Source: Pseudomonadota bacterium (GTDB lineage Bacteria; Pseudomonadota; Gammaproteobacteria; Xanthomonadales; Xanthomonadaceae). Taken from it: DNA of 34,056 nucleotides. The stretch is taken from positions 1 to 34,056 of the forward strand of contig JAFEBY010000103.1 in the NCBI GenBank assembly GCA_018242465.1. The letters run 5' to 3'. Within the stretch, counting starts at the first letter, position 1, and each line of letters begins with the position of its first letter. Shown in pieces: positions 17,859 to 24,748 of the stretch. The notes under the pieces were generated by a model. That model was not told the DNA's origin, made no database searches, and saw nothing but the letters and a program-made list of their open reading frames with translations. Both the position numbers and the translations under genes were made by a program.

Positions 17859-18416
17859 ATGGATGGCGTGCCCAACGAGCCCGACGACAATGCGCTCATG
17901 ACCGCCTATGCCACAGGCGATCAGCGTGCGTTCGAATTGCTGTACAGCCGCCATCGCGCGGGCCTGTACCGTTACATCCTGCGCCTCTTGCGTGATCGCG
18001 CCGCCACCGACGAATTGTTCCAGGACGTCTGGCAACGCGTGATCAGCGCCCGCGCCGGCTGGCGGCCGAGCGGGTCGTTCAGCGGCTGGCTGTACCAGAT
18101 CGCACACCATCGCATCAACGACTACTGGCGCGCACGCCGCCATCGCCCGGCCGCGCCCATCGATGCCGAGGAGCGCGTCGCCGCGATCCCTGACAAAGAC
18201 ACGCCGGAACGTGCAGTTTCAGAGTTCGAGCAACGCCGGCGCCTGCAACTCGCGCTCGAGACATTGCCGCGCGAACAGCGCGAAGTGGTCGCATTGCGAC
18301 TGGAACAGGAACTGACACTGGAGGAAATCGCCACCATCACCGGCGTTGGCCGGGAAACCGTGAAATCCAGGCTGCGTTACGCCATGGACAAGTTGCGGCT
18401 GGAGATGAAGCCATGA
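17859..18416 (+). CDS. ECF-type RNA polymerase sigma factor
   Basis: 185 residues. Region 2 runs about residues 25-95 (FELLYSRHRAGLYRYILRLL, DELFQDVWQRV, FSGWLYQIAHHRINDYWR) and region 4 about 130-183 (LPREQREVVALRLEQELTLEEIA, then the helix-turn-helix GVGRETVKSRLRYAMDKLR). There is no region 3 or 1.1, so it is an ECF sigma. The start ATG at 17859 was chosen over 17799 because TATCCT lies 7 nt upstream. It overlaps the next gene as ATGA, the usual sigma/anti-sigma layout. The target promoters cannot be read from the window. Confidence 0.9.
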   Translation: MDGVPNEPDDNALMTAYATGDQRAFELLYSRHRAGLYRYILRLLRDRAATDELFQDVWQRVISARAGWRPSGSFSGWLYQIAHHRINDYWRARRHRPAAPIDAEERVAAIPDKDTPERAVSEFEQRRRLQLALETLPREQREVVALRLEQELTLEEIATITGVGRETVKSRLRYAMDKLRLEMKP

Positions 18417-19318
18417 AGCGCCACGAAGACGCATCCCTGGACGCCGAAGAACGCGCACTGGCCGCGCAACTGCGCCGGCTGCCGCCGCATGGCGAGCCTG
18501 CATCCGATCTCGATGCGCGCATCCTGGCGATGGCGCGATCGGGGAACGACGGGCGTCGTGCTGCACCCTGGTATCGCGGACTTCCCGGCTATGCCAGCGC
18601 CGCAGCCGTATGCGTGCTCGCGGCCGGACTGGCCTGGCAAATGTGGCCGGCACATGTCCAGCGCGGTGAACACGCGGCGGCATCCGCGCCTGTTCCGCCG
18701 CCGCCAAAACCTGCCGTCGAGCCATCTCCCGCATCACAGGACACCGCCAGCGGGACAGCGGATGCTGGAGTCACGGACAAGTCGACAGTCGCGGACACGC
18801 CGACTGCAAGCGCCGCTGCTGCACCTCGCGAAGTGTTGCCGCAACCTCCAAGTCCTGCATTGGCGCGCACCGTTCCGTCGACGCCACCACCGGCGATCAT
18901 TCCAACCACGAACGATGCTTCGTCTGACTCCGCCCCTGTACCTGCCGTTGTCGCCCCCGTGTTGGCCCCCCCTCCGGCGCCTCCCGCACCGCCTGCCCCG
19001 ACCCCGCCTCCAGCCGCGCAACCGATGGACGCCGTGGCGGCTTCTGCCCCCGCGCCGGTCACGGCAAACGCAATGCGCGCGAAAGCCGCAGTCGCGGTCG
19101 ATACCGAGAACGGCTACGACGCACGCCCACCAGCCACCGTGCAAGACATCAGCGTGCGCAACGATTGGCTCAAGCGCATCCGCGAACTGATGACACAAGG
19201 CGATCGTGATGGCGCCCGCAGCAGTCTGCAGGAATATCGCACGCGCTATCCCGAGGCCACGATTCCCGCCGACCTGCAAGCCCTGCTGGCAACACCTCCG
19301 GCGAAAAAAACGCCGTAA
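18413..19318 (+). CDS. Probable membrane-bound anti-sigma factor, Pro/Ala-rich
   Basis: 301 residues. A cytoplasmic N-terminal part (1-58, with the charged EERALAAQLRRLP helix) is followed by one membrane helix at about 60-78 (YASAAAVCVLAAGLAWQMW), a 140-residue linker very rich in Pro and Ala, and a small helical C-terminus (about 250-295) that looks TPR-like. It overlaps the sigma gene by ATGA and has the right topology for an anti-sigma factor. No zinc-binding HxxxCxxC motif is present, so it is not a ZAS-type protein. The assignment rests on position and topology. The stop is 7 nt from the convergent alr stop. Confidence 0.65.
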   Translation: MKRHEDASLDAEERALAAQLRRLPPHGEPASDLDARILAMARSGNDGRRAAPWYRGLPGYASAAAVCVLAAGLAWQMWPAHVQRGEHAAASAPVPPPPKPAVEPSPASQDTASGTADAGVTDKSTVADTPTASAAAAPREVLPQPPSPALARTVPSTPPPAIIPTTNDASSDSAPVPAVVAPVLAPPPAPPAPPAPTPPPAAQPMDAVAASAPAPVTANAMRAKAAVAVDTENGYDARPPATVQDISVRNDWLKRIRELMTQGDRDGARSSLQEYRTRYPEATIPADLQALLATPPAKKTP

Positions 19319-19325
19319 TCACCAC

Positions 19326-20453
19326 TCAGCCACCGCGGTACTCGCGCGGAATGCGTTCGTTCAAACCGACCAGGATTTCGTAGGGAATCGTCCCCGCCCA
19401 GTCGGCCACGTCCTGGCAAGTGATGGCGTTGCCACCCTGATGGCCGATCAGCACCACTTCATCTTCGTTCCACGCACTCCCCTGCGGCCCGAGATCGACC
19501 ATGAACTGGTCCATGCACACGCGCCCGACGATGGGGTGGCGCTGGCCGCGGATCAGCACTTCGCCGCGTGACGACAATCCCCGCGAATACCCATCGCCGT
19601 AACCGATCGGTACCGTGACCACGCGGGTATCACGCGTCGCGGTCCAGGTCGCGCCGTAGCTCACCGAGCGCCCCGCTTTCACCACCTTGAAGTAGACGAC
19701 CTGCGACAGCAGCGACAACGCCGGCTGCAATTCGAAGGGCGGGCGCGCGTCTTCGCCCGGCGACACGCCGTACAGAATGATGCCCGGGCGCACCATGTCG
19801 AGCCAGGTATCCGGGAAATGCAACACGCCGCCGGAATTGGCGAGATGGCGGATCGGCATCGGCGCTCCGATGCGTTCGAAGTGTGCGCAGGCGTCGAGGA
19901 AGCGTTCGAGCTGCATGCGCGTCATCGGCGACTGCGGATTGTCCGAACATGCCAGATGCGAATACACGCCCTTGATCGTGCACCACGGCGACGCCACCGC
20001 CGCTTCGATCAATGGCCCCGCGCTCTCGCTGTGGACGCCGATGCGCTCCATCCCGGTATCGACCTTGAGATGCACCACGGCCTTGCGCCCCGCCGCCTGC
20101 GCGGCGGCCTCGACGTGGCGCAGCTTGTCGAGCGACGACACCGTGATTTCGAGATCGTGTTCGAGGAACCGCGCCACCTGCGGCCCGAAGATGCCCCCGA
20201 GCACGAGGATCGGCGCCACGATTCCCGCCTGCCGCAACGCGATGCCTTCTTCGACGAAGGCGACTCCGAGTTGACCGACGCCCTGCGCCACCAGATGACG
20301 CGCCACCGGCACCAGTCCGTGGCCATAGGCATTGGCCTTGACGATCCCCATCACCGGCACGCCGACATGGCCGGCGATCGCCCGCAGGTTATGGCTGATC
20401 GCGTCGAGATCAACGTCGATATGGGTCGGGCGCTGGGTAAACGGCGTAGTCAT
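19326..20453 (-). CDS. alr: Alanine racemase
   Basis: 375 residues from the ATG at 20453. PLP enzyme that makes D-alanine for peptidoglycan. The PLP lysine is Lys39 (VKANAYGHG), the second catalytic base Tyr266 (SVSYGATW), and the C-terminal segment VGRVCMDQFMVDLG is typical. An in-frame ATG at 20492 would place the start inside the MarR operator; 20453 gives the normal N-terminus. It is divergent from the marR gene and shares its operator region. Confidence 0.96.
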   Translation of the reverse strand: MTTPFTQRPTHIDVDLDAISHNLRAIAGHVGVPVMGIVKANAYGHGLVPVARHLVAQGVGQLGVAFVEEGIALRQAGIVAPILVLGGIFGPQVARFLEHDLEITVSSLDKLRHVEAAAQAAGRKAVVHLKVDTGMERIGVHSESAGPLIEAAVASPWCTIKGVYSHLACSDNPQSPMTRMQLERFLDACAHFERIGAPMPIRHLANSGGVLHFPDTWLDMVRPGIILYGVSPGEDARPPFELQPALSLLSQVVYFKVVKAGRSVSYGATWTATRDTRVVTVPIGYGDGYSRGLSSRGEVLIRGQRHPIVGRVCMDQFMVDLGPQGSAWNEDEVVLIGHQGGNAITCQDVADWAGTIPYEILVGLNERIPREYRGG

Positions 20454-20470
20454 GCGTCTATTGTGCCAAC

Positions 20471-20499
20471 TTGACACCTGCATTTTAGTCAATTATCTT
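20471..20499 (+). promoter_or_regulatory. Sigma-70 promoter of the marR gene
   Basis: TTGACA (20471-20476), a 17-nt spacer, TATCTT (20494-20499): a full -35 consensus with a good -10, the clearest promoter in the window. The -10 lies inside the palindrome at 20486-20504. On the minus strand TTGATA (20508-20503) and TAAAAT (20487-20482) with a 15-nt spacer could drive alr across the same site. Confidence 0.75.
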
Positions 20500-20504
20500 G
20501 ACTA
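20486..20504. promoter_or_regulatory. Palindromic operator between alr and marR
   Basis: TAGTCAA-TTATC-TTGACTA: perfect 7-nt arms around a 5-nt centre, total 19 nt, the size and A/T-rich form of a MarR-family binding site. It covers the -10 of the marR promoter and the start of the possible alr promoter, so one bound dimer could control both genes. Confidence 0.72.
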
Positions 20505-20526
20505 TCAAATCACTGGACGTTTTGCC

Positions 20527-21003
20527 ATGGCCGAAGCTCCCTGGTACGACATCATCTCCATTCCCGCTTTGCTCCGGCATGCCCGCAACACCTATGGCAG
20601 CGCCATGCGGCAGGCGCTGGAAGATGGCGGCTATGGCGATATCCCCAAGAACGGCCTCTACGTGGTCGGTGGCCTCGCCCTTGGCGAACAGCGCGACGTG
20701 CCGCTGTCGGAACTGATCCGCAGCCTGCGCATCTCCAAGCAATCCGCCGGCCAGCTGGTCGATACCCTCGTCCTGCGTGGTTATCTCGAGCGCCGCGAGG
20801 ATCCACAGGACCGACGCCGGCTGGTTGTGGGCCTCACCCCGCGCGGACGTGCGGCCGCAGCGGTCCAGGCCGCCGCGCGCGAACGCATCGATGCCCGACT
20901 TGCCGATGACATCGGGGGCGCGCAGGTCGCGCAACTGCGTCGCAGCCTTGCCGCGCTCATCGCGATCGATCACGACCAGGCCGCCGTCGATGACGATGCC
21001 TGA
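20527..21003 (+). CDS. MarR-family transcriptional regulator
   Basis: 158 residues from the ATG at 20527. Winged helix-turn-helix layout: helix PLSELIRSLRISKQSAGQLVDTLVLRGYLER (recognition region about residues 64-90, quoted only as landmarks PLSELI and SKQSAG) followed by the wing EDPQDRRRLVVGLTPRG, the usual MarR wing signature. It binds as a dimer to palindromes; a matching one lies just upstream. The ligand is unknown. Several ATG/GTG codons upstream are in frame, but they would run through the promoter. It converges with dnaB, 33 nt apart, with no terminator visible. Confidence 0.88.
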   Translation: MAEAPWYDIISIPALLRHARNTYGSAMRQALEDGGYGDIPKNGLYVVGGLALGEQRDVPLSELIRSLRISKQSAGQLVDTLVLRGYLERREDPQDRRRLVVGLTPRGRAAAAVQAAARERIDARLADDIGGAQVAQLRRSLAALIAIDHDQAAVDDDA

Positions 21004-21036
21004 CCAAGATTCCGGATATTTGGCCTGAAACCCGCG

Positions 21037-22431
21037 TTACTCGAAACTGCCGACGCTGTCGTGCGCCAGATTGTCGAAACGGGTGTACTCGCCGAAGAAT
21101 TTCAGCTTGATCGACCCGGTCGGGCCGTTACGCTGCTTGCCGATGATCACTTCGGCCAGACCCTTGTCCGTCGATTGTTCCTTGTTGTAGTACTCATCGC
21201 GGTAGATGAAGGTGATCAGGTCGGCGTCCTGCTCGATGGCGCCCGATTCGCGCAAGTCGGCCATCACCGGGCGCTTGTCGGTACGCGTTTCCAGCGAGCG
21301 GTTGAGCTGGCTGAGCGCGATCACCGGCACGTTCAACTCCTTGGCCAGTGCCTTCAGGCTGCGGGAAATTTCCGAGATCTCGGTGGCGCGGTTCTCGCTG
21401 TTGCCCGGCACCGCCATCAGCTGCAGGTAGTCGATCATGATCAGGCCGAGATCGTGCTCGCGCTTGAGTCGACGTGCCTTGGAACGCAGCACGTCAGGTG
21501 ACAGCGCCGGGGTGTCGTCGATGAAAATCTTGGCGTAGCGCAACATGCTCACGGCATTGGTTACGCGCGTCCAGTCATCGTCTTCGAGCTGACCGGTGCG
21601 CAGGCGCGTGGCGTTGACGCGCCCGACCGAGGAAATCAGGCGCATCGCCAACTGGCTGGCCGACATTTCCATCGAAAACACCGCGACGGCCTTCTTGCTC
21701 TTGAACGCGGCGTATTCGCACATGTTGAGCGCCAGCGTGGTCTTGCCCATCGACGGGCGGGCCGCAAGGATCACCAAATCGGTGGGCTGCAGGCCGGCGG
21801 TCATCTCATCGAACTCGACATAACCAGTCGGCAGGCCGGTGACGCCGCCGCCGCTGTCGCTGCGTTCCTGCAACACATCCACCGCTTCGTTCAGCGCGCG
21901 CAGCACCGGCACGAAATCTTCGCGGCCGCGGCTACCAGCCTCGGCGATCTTGAACACTTCCTGTTCGGCCTTGGCGAGGATTTCTGCGCTGTCGCGACCC
22001 TCGGGCTGGAAGGCGTCGTTGACGATTTCCGAACCGACGTCGATCAGCTGCCGCAGCGTCGCCTTGTCGCGCACGATGTCGGCGTAGGCGCGGATGTTCG
22101 CCGCCGACGGCGTGGTGCTCGCGAGTTCGATCAGATAGGCGCCACCGGCGACCAATTCCGATTGCCCGGTCGATTCGAACCACTCGCCCAGGGTCACGGC
22201 ATCGAAGGGCTTGCCCTTCTCGCTCAGTTCCCGGATTGCGCGATAGATCTGCTGATGGTCACGGCGATAGAAATCGCGCTCGGTGAGGATGTCGGCGACG
22301 CGATCGAATGACTCCGGCACCAGCATCAGACCGCCGAGCACCGCCTGCTCCGCCTCCACCGACTGCGGTGGCACCCGCAGGTGTTCGATGCGCGGATCGG
22401 ATGAACTGTTGAAACGCGGACGCGACGACAT
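21037..22431 (-). CDS. dnaB: Replicative DNA helicase DnaB
   Basis: 464 residues from the ATG at 22431, with in-frame ATGs at 22458 and 22509 as alternatives. The chosen start has GAGG at a reasonable distance and matches the usual short N-terminal tail before VPPQSVEAEQAVLGG. DnaB is the hexameric 5-to-3 helicase of the replication fork. The N-terminal DnaC/primase-interaction domain covers about residues 20-125. The RecA-like motor has Walker A ARPSMGKTTLALN, Walker B LIMIDYLQLM, LSQLNRSLE and RESGAIEQDADLI. No intein or insert was seen. A DnaA-box-like cluster lies upstream. Confidence 0.96.
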   Translation of the reverse strand: MSSRPRFNSSSDPRIEHLRVPPQSVEAEQAVLGGLMLVPESFDRVADILTERDFYRRDHQQIYRAIRELSEKGKPFDAVTLGEWFESTGQSELVAGGAYLIELASTTPSAANIRAYADIVRDKATLRQLIDVGSEIVNDAFQPEGRDSAEILAKAEQEVFKIAEAGSRGREDFVPVLRALNEAVDVLQERSDSGGGVTGLPTGYVEFDEMTAGLQPTDLVILAARPSMGKTTLALNMCEYAAFKSKKAVAVFSMEMSASQLAMRLISSVGRVNATRLRTGQLEDDDWTRVTNAVSMLRYAKIFIDDTPALSPDVLRSKARRLKREHDLGLIMIDYLQLMAVPGNSENRATEISEISRSLKALAKELNVPVIALSQLNRSLETRTDKRPVMADLRESGAIEQDADLITFIYRDEYYNKEQSTDKGLAEVIIGKQRNGPTGSIKLKFFGEYTRFDNLAHDSVGSFE

Positions 22432-22590
22432 CGGGGCAAAACCTCGCTCTGCAGGCATCAGGCTGCCCGCACCGATAGCAGGGGATGGATGGAGGGTCGA
22501 AGGAGCCATCTAATCACGGACTCCACCCGACGGCTACGCACAACTCTGGGGGAATTCTGTGGCGATGCTGTGATGATTCCGGGGACATCG

Positions 22591-22631
22591 TGTGGATAAC
22601 CCCTGCAATACCGTGGATATCTGCTGGATAA
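22591..22631 (-). promoter_or_regulatory. Cluster of DnaA-box-like sites upstream of dnaB
   Basis: On the minus strand there are three sites in the same orientation: TTATCCACA (22599-22591), an exact match to the DnaA box consensus; ATATCCACG (22620-22612), two mismatches; and TTATCCAGC (22631-22623), two mismatches. Start-to-start spacings are 21 and 11 nt, close to two and one helical turns. They sit in the 227-nt gap between dnaB and rplI, upstream of dnaB. Confidence 0.6.
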
Positions 22632-22667
22632 CCCGTGAAGATCTCACCAGTTGCGACGACGCCAACA

Positions 22668-22693
22668 AAAACGGGCGCCGAAGCGCCCGTTTT
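22668..22693 (-). terminator. Intrinsic terminator of the rpsF-rpsR-rplI operon
   Basis: An 11-bp stem AAAACGGGCGC / GCGCCCGTTTT with a TTCG tetraloop on the minus strand. The T-run continues to TTTTTGTT. It lies 44 nt after the rplI stop, the expected place. Confidence 0.92.
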
Positions 22694-22736
22694 GCGAGAG
22701 ACACTGCACCGCCAGTGATGGACTGGCGCAGCAGGA

Positions 22737-23189
22737 TCAGGCGGCGTCGGCTTCGACGATCACCTTGACCGGCGTCTCGACGCCAGCGGCGAAGTGCACC
22801 AGCACGTCGAACTCGCCGACATGGCGCAGCGGGCCTTCGCCCAGCACCACTTCGCTCTTCTGCACCGGATGGCCAGCGGCAGTCAGGGCTTCAGCGATGT
22901 CGCGCGGGGTGACCGAGCCGTACAGCTTGCCTTCGGCCGAGGCGTGCGACTTCACGGTCACGCTCTGGCCTTCGAGCTTGGCGCGGCGGCTTTCGGCTTC
23001 GTCGAGAACCGACTTGGCCTTGGCTTCGTATTCGGCGCGCTTGGCTTCGAACTGTTCCAGGTTGGCAGCGGTGGCCGGCACGGCCTTGCCCTGCGGCACC
23101 AGGTAGTTGCGACCGTAGCCCGGTTTCACGGTGACGGTGTCGCCGAGGGTGCCGAGGTTCTGCACTTTCTGCAGGAGGATGAGCTTCAT
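22737..23189 (-). CDS. rplI: 50S ribosomal protein L9
   Basis: 150 residues, normal length. The N-terminal rRNA-binding domain is [32 protein letters not shown], with landmark PGYGRNYL, followed by the long connecting helix (about 42-75) and the C-terminal domain. GGAG lies 9 nt upstream of the ATG. It ends the rpsF-rpsR-rplI operon but is separated from rpsR by an unusual 192-nt structured spacer. Confidence 0.97.
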   Translation of the reverse strand: MKLILLQKVQNLGTLGDTVTVKPGYGRNYLVPQGKAVPATAANLEQFEAKRAEYEAKAKSVLDEAESRRAKLEGQSVTVKSHASAEGKLYGSVTPRDIAEALTAAGHPVQKSEVVLGEGPLRHVGEFDVLVHFAAGVETPVKVIVEADAA

Positions 23190-23259
23190 TTATGTATCTC
23201 CGTTAGCGATCTGGGATCGCAACAAATGCTGTCCGGATGGACGGTTGAGTCGATCGGGT

Positions 23260-23383
23260 GATTGCGAAGCCAGCGCCGGGCTGGCTAGGCGGAGCCGGGT
23301 AAGCGATCCCCGAAGTTGGCTGAAGCCAATGAGGGGGCGCGAACCCGGCGACAACAACGCCAGCACAAGCTGGCGAAGCAATC
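23260..23383 (-). repeat. Three-armed palindromic element in the rpsR-rplI spacer
   Basis: An outer stem GATTGC (23260-23265) / GCAATC (23378-23383) encloses three arms. Arm A is AGCCAGC (23268-23274) / GCTGGCT (23280-23286). Arm B is GCCGGGT (23294-23300) / ACCCGGC (23343-23349), which holds an inner hairpin TTGGC-TGAA-GCCAA (23316-23329). Arm C is CGCCAGC-ACAA-GCTGGCG (23358-23375). All arms are perfect. Arms A and C share GCCAGC, so they could also pair with each other. The left end in operon direction overlaps the rpsR stop codon. It may be a REP-like mobile palindrome or a regulatory RNA. Confidence 0.65.
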
Positions 23384-23612
23384 AGACGTCGTGGTTGTCG
23401 GTGTACGGCAACAGCGCGAGGAAGCGCGCGCGCTTCACGGCAGTCGCCAGCTGGCGCTGGTAGTGCGACTTGGTGCCGGTGATGCGGCTCGGGATGATCT
23501 TGCCGTTCTCGGTGATGTACTGGCGCAGGGTGCCGAGATCCTTGTAATCGATCTCCTTGACACCTTCAGCGGTGAATTTGCAGAACTTGCGGCGGCGGAA
23601 GAACTTGGACAT
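23382..23612 (-). CDS. rpsR: 30S ribosomal protein S18
   Basis: 76 residues, normal length, with the family core [20 protein letters not shown], then [22 protein letters not shown] and the basic C-terminal half. The small-subunit protein binds S6 and 16S rRNA. GAGGAG precedes the ATG. It follows rpsF after 11 nt. Confidence 0.97.
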   Translation of the reverse strand: MSKFFRRRKFCKFTAEGVKEIDYKDLGTLRQYITENGKIIPSRITGTKSHYQRQLATAVKRARFLALLPYTDNHDV

Positions 23613-23623
23613 GGGGGTGCTCC

Positions 23624-24040
23624 TCAGGCGGCTTCAGCGGTGTCGTCGGCATCGCCCTGGGCGTCGCCTTCGTCGTCACGGCGACGGCGTTCGCCGCGCT
23701 CGGGCTTGTCGCCCTTCTCGTCCTTGTTCTTCATGATCAGGGACTGCTCGGTCTCGGCTTCGTCGCGGACGATCACGAGGTGGCGCAGCACCGCGTCGTT
23801 GAAGCGGAAGGCATCGACCAGTTCGTTCAACGTCGCCTGCTCGCATTCGATGTTGAGCATGACGTAATGGGCCTTGACCAGGTTGTTGATCGGGTAGGCC
23901 AGCATGCGGCGGCCCCAATCCTCGACGCGGTGGACCTTGCCGCCGGCATTGGTGATCGCGGCGCTGTTGCGCTCGATCATGCCCGGCACTTGTTCGCTCT
24001 GGTCCGGGTGGACCAGGAACACGACTTCGTAATGACGCAT
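23624..24040 (-). CDS. rpsF: 30S ribosomal protein S6
   Basis: 138 residues from the ATG at 24040, preceded by AAGGAAACCACA. The core (1-95) opens [20 protein letters not shown] and carries the usual [11 protein letters not shown] motif. The last 40 residues are an acidic/basic low-complexity tail ([17 protein letters not shown]). In E. coli the S6 tail is poly-glutamylated; whether this one is modified is unknown. It heads the rpsF-rpsR-rplI operon; priB, often present in this operon elsewhere, is absent. Confidence 0.97.
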   Translation of the reverse strand: MRHYEVVFLVHPDQSEQVPGMIERNSAAITNAGGKVHRVEDWGRRMLAYPINNLVKAHYVMLNIECEQATLNELVDAFRFNDAVLRHLVIVRDEAETEQSLIMKNKDEKGDKPERGERRRRDDEGDAQGDADDTAEAA

Positions 24041-24154
24041 TGTGGTTTCCTTGTGGATGACCGGACGACGGGATGCCGGCCGGAAAGCCCTCGGCCATCG
24101 GTGGACCGATGCGTTCGGGCAAGTCTCCCGCAGTGACGGGAGCCAGACATTATG
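24041..24154 (-). promoter_or_regulatory. rpsF leader with two hairpins
   Basis: Upstream of rpsF the minus strand shows CATAAT (24154-24149), a possible -10, then two perfect hairpins: CTCCCG-TCACTG-CGGGAG (24142-24125) and CATCGG-TCCA-CCGATG (24111-24096). Leaders of rpsF in many bacteria carry an S6:S18-binding RNA that represses the operon. The position fits, but I cannot confirm the CCG-bulge motif by eye. No convincing -35 was found. Confidence 0.35.
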
Positions 24155-24235
24155 GCACGAATCAAGGAGTTGCGGTTGAAGCTCCATGCAATCACCGGGG
24201 CGCGGGTGCTGCCAGTCAGGTGAGCGACCATACGA

Positions 24236-24289
24236 GGCATGGATGCCGAGTCGAGCCCCCATGGATGGGTTCACGGCGTGTCGCGAACC
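24236..24289. repeat. Run of short palindromes between iscA and rpsF
   Basis: GGCAT-GG-ATGCC (24236-24247) and CCCAT-GG-ATGGG (24258-24269) share the core CATGGATG; then GGTTC (24268-24272) / GAACC (24285-24289) forms a third, longer-spaced pair. This resembles dispersed intergenic palindromic repeats of high-GC gammaproteobacteria. The 285-nt gap 24041-24325 has no gene. Confidence 0.45.
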
Positions 24290-24325
24290 TGAGCTGGTCA
24301 CCCGCGACCCGGTGATTGTCAGCCT

Positions 24326-24664
24326 TCAGGCCGCCCGGTCGGCGTCCGTGGTGAAGCTCTCGCCACAGCCGCACTCACCCTTCACGTTCGGGTTGCGGAA
24401 CACGAATTGCTCGTTCAGGCCCTGCTTCACGAAGTCGATCTCGGTGCCATCGACCAGCGGCAGGCTGTCGGCGTCGACCAGCACATGGACGCCCTGCTGG
24501 GCGAAATCGTGGTCGCCTGGGGCGGCGGCATCCGCCATTTCGATCCGATAGCCCCAGCCGGAGCAGCCGGTGCGATGGACACCGAAGCGCAGGCCGGCCT
24601 TGCCGGGATCGGCGGCGAGATAGCTGCGGACGCGTTCCAGGGCAGCGGGAGCAAGGGTGATCAT
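24326..24664 (-). CDS. iscA: A-type Fe-S carrier, IscA-like
   Basis: 112 residues. The three conserved cysteines are Cys34 (TGCSGWGY), Cys98 and Cys100 (GECGCGESF). The segment LVDGTEIDFVKQGLNEQFVFRNPNVKGECGCGESF (landmarks DGTEIDF and NPNVKG) is closer to IscA than to ErpA, whose C-terminus reads STCGCGSSF. The protein carries iron or [Fe-S] clusters to target enzymes such as IspG, also in this window. It stands alone, outside an isc operon. There is no Shine-Dalgarno; TAGAAT lies 7 nt before the ATG. Confidence 0.88.
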   Translation of the reverse strand: MITLAPAALERVRSYLAADPGKAGLRFGVHRTGCSGWGYRIEMADAAAPGDHDFAQQGVHVLVDADSLPLVDGTEIDFVKQGLNEQFVFRNPNVKGECGCGESFTTDADRAA

Positions 24665-24671
24665 GGGGACA

Positions 24672-24677
24672 ATTCTA
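24672..24677 (-). promoter_or_regulatory. -10 hexamer for a leaderless iscA transcript
   Basis: TAGAAT on the minus strand, one mismatch from TATAAT, exactly 7 nt before the iscA ATG at 24664. It lies in the 84-nt gap divergent from asnS. Confidence 0.5.
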
Positions 24678-24748
24678 ACGGGATGAATGGCGAACGTCGT
24701 TTAAACTTGCCCTCTCTAGATAGGTTTGGATGAGGCGGGATTCAAGAC

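Noticed and set aside
18660..19060. Pro/Ala-rich run as a tandem repeat or minisatellite
   Set aside because: It is compositionally biased but has no regular DNA period; it reads as a flexible linker within one protein.
23190..23381. A 63-codon open frame running exactly from the rpsR stop to a TAA abutting the rplI ATG, in the rpsR frame
   Set aside because: It would start at TTG without a ribosome binding site, its residues show no domain or signal, and the DNA is better explained by the palindromic element. A 63-codon run without stops is unremarkable at this G+C.
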